Below are positions 21,778-32,118 of a stretch of DNA of 64,000 nucleotides, in pieces. The DNA is from Costus lasius (taxonomy: Eukaryota; Streptophyta; Magnoliopsida; Zingiberales; Costaceae): contig CM050450.1 of NCBI GenBank assembly GCA_027563935.2, positions 8,787,957-8,851,956 on the forward strand. The letters are read 5' to 3'. The notes beneath the pieces were generated by a model. The model did no database searches, had not been told where the DNA came from, and worked only from the letters and a program-made list of their open reading frames with translations. Numbering within the stretch: position 1 is the first letter of the stretch; every line of letters begins with the position of its first letter. Position numbers and translations under genes: made by a program.

Positions 21778-22987
21778 AGCATATAATTTTTTTTCCATTG
21801 CTTGTAGTGTGAGCAACAGCCCTATTGAGATTTATGTACATTATCTAGTTTTGGATATTAGGTTTTCATAAGTTTTGAATTTAAAATTATTGGTGTTTAA
21901 TATTTGATGTTCTATTAAAAATAAAAAATAACATTATAATAATACTTTAAGTATTTAATCATTTGATATCAAAAATAATAATTATATAAATATATTAAAA
22001 TATTTTACATAAAAAGAATTTGAGATAAAAACTTAATTAAACCTTAGTTTAATCAAGCCAAATTTCCAAGTACTTCAGGGTATCTCTTTGAACACTTGGA
22101 TTGAATAATTTGATTTGTAATATAGTACCTTTTTGAATATTCAACAGATTCAAATATCAAATTTATATTAAAGAGAAAATTCGATACTTCAGCTCTAATC
22201 TTGCACTTCCTACGGACTACAACATGTCTAATAGAGCCACGAATCAGGACTTTGGTTACCACATTAGACACGAACGGCCAATCGAATCCAAAAAAGGGCA
22301 GTGTACCTCTCGATAATCTTGTAAAATATTAGATTTGCTTTAAAAAAAATAATAAAATTCACTAATGTTGACTCATGTTCACCCTGGCTCATGAAATTAG
22401 TTCACCGAAGTTGACAATTATTGTTTTTTAAATTATCGATACTAACCTTAAAAGTGTGATTACATAAAATTAATATGTAAACACATGAGTTGACCCTATT
22501 GGTTCACTACTCCGGCTAACAAAATTGGACCCAAATCTTGGGAATTACTAAAGTCAACTTTGTTAGTGTGCTCCGTATTGGTAGTGAGTAGTGTGTATTA
22601 GATTACTCTTGGATCATTAGTTAATAGATTGAAGCATCCACAATTAGACTTTGCTCGTCTGTTTACTAATAGGGATTTTAGGAAAAAAGAGATGAGTTTT
22701 AATAAAATTCTTCGTTTATTAGGAATGAGGGATAAAAATAAAAAATATAAGAGAGATAAAAATAAGTAAAATTTTTCATTTTTAATCGATCTAAATTGGG
22801 TGGAAAGAAAAATTGACACGGACACAAAGAAAATTTTAATAATATCTTTCTTATTTTTTTTTAATTTTTCTTATAAATAAACACAAGAAAGAATTTTACT
22901 AAATATTTTCTTTTTCATCTAAATTTTTTTTCAACTCAAGTTTCTCATCCTCCTAAAAATACATCCCTCGTAAACACAACCTAACCC
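21778..22987. other. Intergenic AT-rich sequence
   Basis: No coding similarity on either strand. Two short minus-strand open frames (22053-22271, 22598-22825) are AT-driven and not supported. Confidence 0.5.
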
Positions 22988-23069
22988 TATGTTCGGTAGG
23001 ATGGAATCCATCGTGGAAAGAATGGATTATTCAATGAATCTGGAGGTAGATTCCATCCTACCGAACATA
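22988..23069. repeat. Perfect 21-bp inverted repeat with 40-nt loop (micro-MITE or foldback)
   Basis: TATGTTCGGTAGGATGGAAT at 22988 plus one further base is matched exactly in inverted form at 23049-23069 (GATTCCATCCTACCGAACAT). The loop 23009-23048 has GGAAAGAATGG / GGATTATTC words. TAACC lies near both outer ends. The size, about 82 bp, is very small for a MITE, but perfect arms imply a recent origin or selection. Confidence 0.9.
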
Positions 23070-23775
23070 ACCTTATATGTTAACTTTCTAAATTTCTCTT
23101 CAAGTAAATACATTAACCTTTTTTAATAGGAAAACAAATGAGAATAAAATGAGAGAACATTATGTATTCCTTTTTTTAGTATATACGAAGTAAAAAAACC
23201 ATCAAATACGACAAGGATGACGACATCAAAAAGAGGTGAGAAAGAAACGAATCGAGGAGATAGATACAATATTCTTTTTAATCTTTTATCAAATTAATTA
23301 TGGCTTTTAGTAATTATTCTAAAAAATATGATCCATTTAATAATCACCGAGTTAATAATCGAGAAAGGTAAATAATTAAAACATAAATAAAATTTACGTG
23401 CTAATTAAAAAATAAAATAAACGCTGAAAAAAAAAAAGATGATGGTTACATGTGTGTGTCCCTTTCTCGTGTGCTGTCACCGTCGGTTATCCAAAGATAC
23501 CGTCTTCCGCCGTTCAAGCCACAGTGACGCGACATGCAAAGTCTCACCGGGTCGGTGAAGTTACCCCACCCCGATCTATTCCTGATTCTTGCACAATAAT
23601 AAATCTAGTGGAGAGGAGCGATACAATGATAAATTTATCTATATAGCGGCGAGCTGTGCAGCTCATCGTAGTCAGCGTCATCATCTCTCTTTCCACACCC
23701 CTCACAAATTTGCTCTGGTCCGTGTCACTCGCTCGCTCACACTGGGGAGTGGAGCGGAAGGAAAAAGCAAGGGAA
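23070..23775 (+). promoter_or_regulatory. Upstream region and leader of FLA4
   Basis: An AT-rich stretch turns GC-richer from about 23450. TCTATATAG at 23638-23646 is a good TATA-box candidate about 130 bp before the start codon. The frame is open upstream of the ATG but has no earlier ATG in frame close by. Confidence 0.5.
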
Positions 23776-25068
23776 ATGGGCGGATCAGCTCCACCTCATC
23801 TCCCCCCCGCACCGCCGTTCCACCCACATTTGCGCTCTACCCCTGCCCCCATCCTCCTCCTTTTCCTGCTCTTCACAATTTCCCCCCTTTCGCAGGCGGT
23901 TAACATCACCGCCGTGCTGTCAAACTACGCCGACCTGGCCGACTTCACCCGGCTCTTCTCCTCCACCTCCGTCCCCGCCGACCTCGCCGGCCGCTCCTCC
24001 CTCACCATCCTTGCCGTCCCCAACAAGTTCCTCCTCCGCTCCTCAGCCGCCCGCACCGCCGCCGCCGCCGACGTCGCCGACGTCCTCCGCTACCACGTCC
24101 TGCTCGAGTACCTCTCCTGGCCCGACCTCCGGCGCATCCCCGCCGGCGGGAAGCTTGTCACTACACTGTACCAGACCACTGGCCGCGCCGCCGGCAACCT
24201 CGGCGCCGTCAATCTGACCCGCGACGCGGCCGGGGAGGTCACCGCGCGCTCGCCGGCGCCGTTCTCGGCCTCCAACGCCACCATCCTCGATCTCGTCGGC
24301 ACGCTGCCCTACAACGTCTCCGTCTTCGCCGTCGATGCGCTCCTCCTCCCCTACGGCTTCGACCTCGCCGCCTCCGAGACGCGCCCCCCCATGGGCGTCA
24401 ACATCAGCCGCGTCCTCGTCGACGGCCACGACTTCAACGTGGCGGCGTCGATGCTCGAGGCGTCGGGCGTCGCGGCGGAGTTCGAGGCCGACGAGCGCGG
24501 CGCTGGGATCACCGTCTTCGTGCCCACCGACGAGGCCTTCGCGGATCTGCCCGCCACCGAGCGGCTGCAGTCCCTGCCCGCCTACCGCAAGGCGGTCGTC
24601 CTCCGCTTCCACGTGCTCCACTCCTACTACCCTCTCGGCTCCCTGGAATCCATCGTGAACCCGGTCCAACCCACGCTCGCCACCGAGAACACCGGCGCCG
24701 GCCGATTCACGCTCAACATTACCCGTGTCAACGGATCGGTGGCCATCGACACCGGCGTGGTACAGGCATCCATCACGCGCACTGTATTCGACCAGAACCC
24801 GGTCGCCGTATTCGCCGTCTCCAAGGTGCTGCTCCCGAGGGAGATCTTCGTGGTCGAGCCAGGAGGCACATCGCAGGTCCAAGCCGCGTCGCCGCCTCTG
24901 CCGGAGCCGACAGGTCTCGCGCCGCAGGGGGCGGAAGATGTGGGCGCCCCGCCGGCGAGGCTATCGTCACCGCCGGAGGTCAGGGAGGTCACATCGGGCG
25001 CGGCCGGCCACGGAGGATTTGCCCTATCTTGTATAGCTTCGATCTACCTAATGCTCCTTCTGGTATGA
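23776..25068 (+). CDS. FLA4: Fasciclin-like arabinogalactan protein 4 (SOS5-type)
   Basis: Intronless gene for 430 residues. FLA4/SOS5 is a GPI-anchored cell-surface glycoprotein acting in cell-wall integrity, cell expansion and salt tolerance. Seen: a hydrophobic signal peptide (about residues 24-41, ending LSQA), a first FAS1 domain at about 43-190 (LTILAVPN, YHVLLEYLS), a second at about 215-355 (GAGITVFVPTDEAF, VLRFHVLHSYYPLGSLESI, TLNITRVNGSV), several N-x-S/T glycosylation sites, a Pro-rich linker, and a C-terminal hydrophobic tail (SCIASIYLMLLLV) fit for GPI attachment. The second domain and its surroundings match the FLA4 subgroup closely and differ from the FLA1/2/8 group. The ATG at 23776 follows GGGAA and is the first that places the signal peptide near the N-terminus. 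Codons are strongly C/G-ending, so other frames are also open. Confidence 0.92.
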   Translation: MGGSAPPHLPPAPPFHPHLRSTPAPILLLFLLFTISPLSQAVNITAVLSNYADLADFTRLFSSTSVPADLAGRSSLTILAVPNKFLLRSSAARTAAAADVADVLRYHVLLEYLSWPDLRRIPAGGKLVTTLYQTTGRAAGNLGAVNLTRDAAGEVTARSPAPFSASNATILDLVGTLPYNVSVFAVDALLLPYGFDLAASETRPPMGVNISRVLVDGHDFNVAASMLEASGVAAEFEADERGAGITVFVPTDEAFADLPATERLQSLPAYRKAVVLRFHVLHSYYPLGSLESIVNPVQPTLATENTGAGRFTLNITRVNGSVAIDTGVVQASITRTVFDQNPVAVFAVSKVLLPREIFVVEPGGTSQVQAASPPLPEPTGLAPQGAEDVGAPPARLSSPPEVREVTSGAAGHGGFALSCIASIYLMLLLV

Positions 25069-25470
25069 GATCTAAATTCTCCGCTATTAAATTTTGTGTC
25101 TTCATTTCTTGTTGTTTTGGGGCTGGGTTGGGGGTCATTTTGGATGATATTCATATACAGAGATTGGAAATTAGCTGCAAAGCAGACATTTTTTTCCCTT
25201 CCTACTTTATTTGGGTTATTCATGGCGGCATTCAATTCGGCCATGGTGAAATAATGGATGGTATTCCAAGAAGAGAAAAAAGTGCAGAATCTTATTCGTC
25301 TCTTCTCTGTTCTCAATCTCCTTTCCCCCATGTTTAAAGCTTGTTCTTGCTTCCATCATCTGCTAGAACTGTTAGCGGCGATTAAAAAACTTGGGCGACA
25401 AAGCAAAAGTTCGCAGCTTTAGGCCTTCTGCAACCGGAATCGTTCTGCAAGAAAACAAACAAAAAGAATT
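25069..25470 (+). other. 3' untranslated region of FLA4 and spacer
   Basis: Sequence becomes AT-rich straight after the stop. No clear AATAAA was seen, although AAATAATGG near 25250 is a possible variant. No second gene. Confidence 0.4.
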
Positions 25471-25900
25471 TCTTTTGTTCACCAATCGAACTCTCAAATG
25501 AGAGATCGAGAAAGGGGGGAACGCATCAGTGGTTGCCGCTTGAAGCCCTAGGGTTGCCGCCGCGCTCTCGTCGCTTGGTTAGAAAGGTTCGGATCTTTCT
25601 AGTAGGTGTTTCGCGCGCGGGCAGTAAGCTCACCCGGGGTGGTGACGGGATAGCGTGCGGAAGTGGGGAATGAGCTGGCGGCGATGGGACACTGCATTGC
25701 TGTCCGTGAACCTTCACCCACCCTTTAGATTCTGCGCGCTCGGGCCGATAACGTCACCTCCTTTGGGCCTGGGGTTGGGCCCACACGTGGGCCCATATTT
25801 TGCCTATCGCTTCTTCCATGCATCCTTCTTCCTTATCCTACCCCCGGCTGCGGGGGACATCGGATTAAAGTCTCCATGTACCAAGTGTAGCCCAGTCTCA
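25471..25900. promoter_or_regulatory. Promoter-like GC-rich region without an associated coding sequence
   Basis: This island is GC-rich in AT-rich surroundings and contains GGGCCCACACGTGGGCCC (25777-25794), a near-palindrome combining two GGGCCCA site II-type elements with a CACGTG G-box, motifs usual in plant promoters. Neither strand offers a convincing protein-coding frame. It may drive a non-coding transcript or be an orphan or relic promoter. Confidence 0.4.
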
Positions 25901-28900
25901 TCCAGTGCTACCTCAACTGTTCTTGAGCTCAGCTCAAGCTGTCCAGTAATTAGTTGCAGGCAATTTTATGTTTGAGATGTGCAGTTGAAAATGTATGAGA
26001 ATATCTTGGTGTCTTTTACAAATTCCAGTCGGATAAGATATCCAGTGTCGATCTTGAAGATCGATAAATCGATTTTTCACTAGTAGTAGCTTCTTTTGCA
26101 TGCATCATGTTGGAGCATTTTGCATAATTTATGTAGCATTTTCATATAAGCTTTAGTATGTAGTAGTTCTTCAAAAAGATCAATATTTTGTAGTGCTTCT
26201 GTAGTAATGTCATCAAGAAAGTCTTAAAAGCTATCAGCAGAGAAGCTGAGAAGAAAAGGTTTTCAGTTTCTATTTTTTGGTTTCTTCTTCATTTCTGAAC
26301 GCATTTCTTTAGAGAAGGACTCATTTTTTTTTTCCTTTTTCTAAATGGTAAATATTTCTCAGAACTGGGAGTGTGAATCAAATCCATGTTTCAAAATGAA
26401 ACTGAGATACTAATGCAAAGCTTATCTCTTTTAAATCAGATAAATTCATATCTGAAAGAATCTCACAATAAGTTCTTTCAAAATTGACTATTTGTTTCTA
26501 GGTTTTGGTATGTCAAGATAGATGCTGAGAAGAAAAAGTTGCCACTTTATTATCTGCTCTTGTAGGATTCATTTTAAGCTAGTTTAGAATATTTCTTGTT
26601 CTGTATATGCTATTTCTTTTGTTTATTTACTTTGACATAAGTGGATGAACGTTTAATCCACTTTTGTAGAATTTTCTTGTATTTTTATCTAACAATTAAA
26701 TTCATTGATGAGGTATATAAAGGAGTCATGTCTAAAAGGATAGCTGAATGCTGAATCCCACTGAGGTGTAAATTAGGTTCACCCGGAGGCTTTAGGTTGC
26801 TCTATTATCTTGGTAATGATGTGCTGCACATTGGATATCAGACATTAGTTATGCAGTTTACTTGACCTTCTTCCTCTAAGTTTCCTAGAATTAGGAGAAT
26901 AAAGCGATTAGTTGTTCAATTGTCTCAATGCAGTTGTACAAGTGACCTACATAAATTGTCAGTGTATTTGACTGGTGAATCTAATTGTGGACCTGTTGAT
27001 GGACTTTTTTTAGGGAAAATGAAGATGGTGACAAAAACCCTTACCTGGATCATTTATGCCTTCTCTACTTTATGCCTTTTGCAATGCTAGTAACTAATAA
27101 AGATTGTGGTTGAAGGGTCAGTTGAGATTTGATTGTGTTGTGACATCTTATCTTGGGCATGAATTGAGGAGGTGGCTTTCACACAATAATAACTTGGGTC
27201 ACCAATATTGGTTCTGAATCATTTGTGCTCCCTCTTCAAAAACTGAAGCAAGTTGATTTACTTGGAGGCAATAGTTGTAATATGTGCTATTATGGGAGTA
27301 ATTTAAGACTGGAAGGGTGTGTATCCTACAGAGGAAAGAAAAAGAAAAGTAATGTATATATTTGTGGAATGAAAAGTAAGGTGATAGAAAAACATTAGGT
27401 TTCCTTGATTTTTTATTTTAATGAAACACTTTCACCCCTCTCCGTTTTCTTTTTTACTCAGCAACCAACAAATGTATGATGAAATTATAGGATATAAGCG
27501 TTATGTAGTTTTTTTTTGTGTTTTTTACTTACCTCATTGATTTTTGTTCAAAATTATGGTGAAGAAAAACTATCGATTTCATTTACTTGTCATTCCCTTT
27601 TTCATCTTTGAAAACATATCTGTGGACGCCCTAAAGCGGGAATTAAAGTAAAGTCGGAGTCGGATCGGAGATGACAAAATTGTAGAATTCTGCTTGTGTT
27701 ACTACTCCATTTTGTTGTGGTAATTTGTTCTTGTACTTTAGTTGGCCTGAATTGAAACCAGGTTCAGTTTGCATGGATGGAAAACTGATAAGGAACCAGG
27801 TTTCTTTTCATTTCTTGGAAGGAAAAGTGGATTATGGGAAGAAAACTCATTTTCTTTTTTCCCTCTGACTTTGCTCTGCAAATTTTGGGAGAACATTTAA
27901 GCCACATTATGTTTTTCACCCTGGTGAACAAGGAAAAGGCCATTTGCTTTTTTTCCACCTTCCATCCTCTCAGATATACAATATGAGCTGAAATTGTTTC
28001 CTTTCCTCTTATCTGTTTCCCCAAAATTCTCCTCTTCATCATCTTCCTATTCTTCCAACTCCTTAAGTGGTGATAGTATTGCCAGTAAAGATAAATGACA
28101 AATTTGTGGATCTTGATTTTTCTTATTCTTGTTTTGTCAAAGTAGATATTAATCAGATCTTCTAAAGTAATTTTTTGACTTCATTTGTTCTATCAACATG
28201 ACCATAGAAGCAAGTACTACTAAATTAAATTTCTGGAATCATCAAGCATCAACAATGCTTAGTTCTTCCTGAAAAGAAAATAGAAAAAAGAATTCATGTG
28301 AAACAATGCCCTTTCTTCTCTGGCAATTGCACTAAAATCATCTCTCATGGATTGCCTCCACATTTCAGCTATCACCAATGATTGCTTTTCCCCCATTTTG
28401 TTTATCATCAGTAAGTACCCCCAATTTCAGATTCCATGGCAGAATGTGCCTTGCATATGGATAGGTTCTTTTGATGTGTCCAGCTGCTACAAGGAACAGC
28501 CATTCATTTTGCTGCTCTTCCATGATTGCCAGTGACCCCTGATGGGGGCAAAAAAGCCCTTGAATCCTGTCCCTTTTGAGGGCACCTAAGCAATAGATGG
28601 AATTGATGCGGATGTGTCTGCTCCAGCTGAGCGCCAGGGCAATCTCACTCATTTGATGGTCCTAAACAATGTGCTCCATTACCTTACAGCTAGCTCTACC
28701 CCTTCAAAAGATGATAGGTCAAAGGCTCACTCCTCTCAGGATCCTATTTGTGGAAGCTGGTGCTTGGCCTCGCATTATTAACAATAGTGTTGGTTTGGAT
28801 CTTGATCCGAATGGACAATCCTACTTGCATGAGTCGATTTCGATCTTTTGCTTGTGTCTGCCTAGTGTTGGCCTTTTTCTATCGATTGATTCAATTGATT

Positions 28901-28966
28901 GCTCTCTTTTTGCTTGCTAAACTATTTGATGTCTTCTTTGTTGGTTTGACTTAGGCGGTGTTTTCC
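25901..28966. other. Long intergenic stretch, no gene recognised
   Basis: About 3 kb of AT-rich DNA without a frame that resembles a known protein. Open frames at 27764-28042 (minus), 28347-28652 (both strands) and 28669-28954 are short and unsupported. I looked for conserved miRNA mature sequences and saw none. A long non-coding transcript starting in the island at 25471-25900 is possible but unproven. Confidence 0.45.
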
Positions 28967-28969
28967 TAA

Positions 28970-29475
28970 CACTATGTTTATTTGGATGAAAGGATTATGC
29001 AAAGGAAAGAAAAAAAAAAAGGAAAAATAGATGGATGAAATATGCTATAAATTTTCTGTTTATTTGGAAGGAAAAATAATATGAAAGATTAATATATACA
29101 CCCATAATTTTTATTTTTTCACTAATAGTATATAAATACTATTAATATCATAGAATTATTTAATATTATCTCATACTATTAAATACTATAAAAATTACTA
29201 AATATTATTTAATACTATTAAAAATTATAAAAATTATTTAATCATATTAAAAATTATACAAACTACTAAATAGGAAGAGGTTTTAGGGTAACACTGTCAG
29301 ACGAAGCGACGCGATTTATTTTTCTGTCCGATTTGAGCGGATTGTCAAATGGTGAAAAATGAGGAAGTTTTTTATCGTTTTTTTTTTCATCATTTTTCAT
29401 CCATCCAAAGTAAACGACAAAAAAGTTAATTTTTTCATCTCTCCTTTTTAGTTTTTCGTCCAAGTAAACAAGGCC
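28970..29475. mobile_element. Tourist-like MITE
   Basis: The left end reads CACTATGTTTATTTGGATGA. The right end, reverse-complemented, reads GGCCTTGTTTACTTGGACGA. These imperfect inverted repeats are flanked by TAA on both sides (28967-28969, 29476-29478), the target duplication of PIF/Harbinger-related MITEs. The interior is AT-rich (29100-29270), with no coding capacity. Length is 506 bp. Confidence 0.6.
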
Positions 29476-29478
29476 TAA

Positions 29479-32118
29479 AAGAAATCGACAATGGAAGGAA
29501 GGAAAAGGTCTTTTAATTATTATTTTGTGTAGAAGGTTAAAACACATTTTTCTTTTTTTCGCCTTGGATTCTTTCCAAGGAAACACAAACACAACCTTAA
29601 GGTTATTATTTTTGTTGCTCTTTCACCGGTTGTTATGTGTATATTAACTTATGCTATGCTCTACGTTTTGCATCTTATAATAATTTAATTTGCGAATTAT
29701 TATTTTTCTATATTTTAAAACACAATTTTCATATGATTTATGAAAGACAAATTCGAATGCGGGCAAAAAACACATGGAGCAAGTTGAAGTCGCCCTTTTT
29801 TAATGTTTTCTAATCGCAATCGAAGGCTTGAATAAGATTGACAATTTTTGTTGCGTGGTGGAAAAAAGAGAGGTCAAAATATGGACAGGTGTGGATATTG
29901 GTGATGGCTTGTGGACTTATTGCGCTTTGACTTTGCGAGCTGAAATTTCCACACACAAAAAATGGAACACGGGGGCTAGTTTTCTTTTTTCCTTTTATTG
30001 TCATCCTAGAAGACTTTTTCCAATCAAATCTTGTCTTCCTATAAAAAAGCTTCCTAAATTACTTTTCATATTTCAATTTAAGCATCCCTCTCTCACGGTC
30101 AAACACGTTTTTGTCTTGATACTTGGAATAATTTTGGGATCGGGTTCACGCTAGAACAAGGAAAGTCAAGATTCCAATCCTATTTAATATTAACAATTAA
30201 AATGTGCCCAATTGACCATTTATGGCCCAATTAAAAAACTAGCTATATAAAAAAGAACTCATTTGTTTATTTATTCATTTATTGTTTAATCTATTCATAT
30301 TGAAGAAATTCAAATCAAGGTAGCATCTAAGTAACTACTTAACAAGCCACAAATTAATGGTTGGCTCCATTGAGGAAGCAATAGTCTATTCTAGTTTAGG
30401 TAGACAATTAATAAAGGCTTGCTCTTTAATTTGTTTGTACACAAATTTAACATTCTTTTTCTAATTGCGTGAGGCAGGAGGTCAAACTAATGAAATCTAA
30501 TCAATAAATTCAACCCAAAAAACTTGCATTCCCACATATTTTTCAACCCAATGGTCAACACAGCATACATAGTATTTCCTATAAAACAAGTCTTGGTAAG
30601 AGTTATATGAGGTATGTCTTTTATCGTCCGATATATACGTCCGATATATATGGGTATATGGTATACGTATTAGATGTAAAAAAATATACTATACGTCTAT
30701 ACATAAATTGGCCTATTTGCTCGTGCATGCAAAGTGTCACTAAACTTTCTGCTAAAATTTATCATGCCAATTGCCACATGCATCCATAAACTCTAGTATG
30801 GAAGCATCAAACAACCATTTTTTATCCATCTCCTCTGCCAACTTTCAACGTTAAGGAAAGAAGAGAAGATCTTTCTCCTATATTTTAAAGCTCGAGCCTC
30901 CACATTAATCCCATAATTATGAACAGTGGTACTAGGACTGTACACAGTTTGACATTTGAACAAACCAAAGCATAAAATAAAAAGTCCAACTGTTGAAAAA
31001 TTCAAAAAAAAAAAAGACATTAAAAAGAATAAGTGAGGAGGGAAAGAATTCAAGGCTGCTTTGATGAGGACATGCAGCAAACTATAAATCTTAAAGATCT
31101 ACGGTCAACGCCCTCCAAGAGAGTCGTTATAGCGCTGAGCTGGCTGGCGTCTGAGATCCAATAGCGTTATTGGAGGGTGACGTCACGGCACCACCCGCTG
31201 CCTTCTCTCTGTTTTTGCTGCAGTGAATGAATGAATGAATGAATGCCTCCACCCTCCCACCTTCCATCATGCATGCATGCATGCATGCATGCATCATGAT
31301 CATCATCTATGGGCATTGAAGGAAGCCTTCAATTTTGAACTTTGAAACTAAGAAAAAAGTATTTTTTTTAAAGGGTCAAATGCAAAGGGAGAAAGAAAAA
31401 AAAAACACAAATTTTTTCTCCGCAAGTGAGCTTTGCGTTGCACCTGATATTATATCCACACTGTCCAAGTCAAATAGGGGATCAGCTGCTTCGAGTCGAA
31501 TGTAAGGCAGTAGCGTGGTCAAATAGGAGAAGTCCACGTCGCCTCGTGATAACGTGTCTTGTTTCGGTTAGAAGAAAGCTGAGTCTCGTCTCGCGGTTCC
31601 TTCGGCTGCGAGCCTGCGAGGCGGCGGATCTCACACGTTGAGGAACAAAGGTTGGGCAAAACCTCACGGCGGCTGCTATTAACGGACACGTGGCGGTCAG
31701 AAGACGATGGCGAGAATATTCACGCACCCGCATCCACTTTGACTTTGGCGCGGACGGTTCGCTCCATTGAATGAACCATTTAATGTGAACGGATCGGATT
31801 CAGGTTGGGTCAGGGTACAGCAGCAGGATCGGACGGTCGATATTAATTTGAGGTCGATTGTCCGTCTTTTTAAAGTGGAAGAAGATATTGGCATCGCCAA
31901 TTGATTAACTTATTAATTAAAAGAGTAAAAACACAAGGCTTTGGTTCCTTGGAACACGCAGCAAGAGTCAACGCCATCACGAGATTTGCTCCAGAGATTT
32001 CAAAGCCCGCACTCCATTAAGTCAACGACTATCCTCCACCTCCTCTTCAAGTTGTTTATGAGTTTTGGTTCCCCCTCTTTCTCTCACTGTCTCCGTCTTC
32101 GCCTTTGAATTTTCTTCG
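29479..32118 (+). other. Intergenic region and upstream region of the PP2C gene
   Basis: No coding similarity. It contains two microsatellites, (GAAT)n at about 31225-31245 and (CATG)n at about 31269-31295, and a palindromic TGACGTCA at about 31178-31185. The CATGCATG run contains repeated RY motifs (CATGCA), bound by B3 factors in seed promoters. The last 100 bp before the ATG are CT-rich, as in a 5' untranslated leader. Confidence 0.5.
31225..31295. repeat. Two adjacent tetranucleotide microsatellites
   Basis: A run of GAAT units (about five) and, 25 bp later, a run of CATG units (about six to seven), followed by CATCATGATCATCATC. Confidence 0.9.

Noticed and set aside
24043..24882. 279-codon minus-strand frame opposite FLA4
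   Set aside because: Shadow of the strongly GC3-biased FLA4 coding sequence.
28200..28700. Possible miRNA precursor
   Set aside because: No conserved mature miRNA sequence and no convincing long hairpin found by eye.
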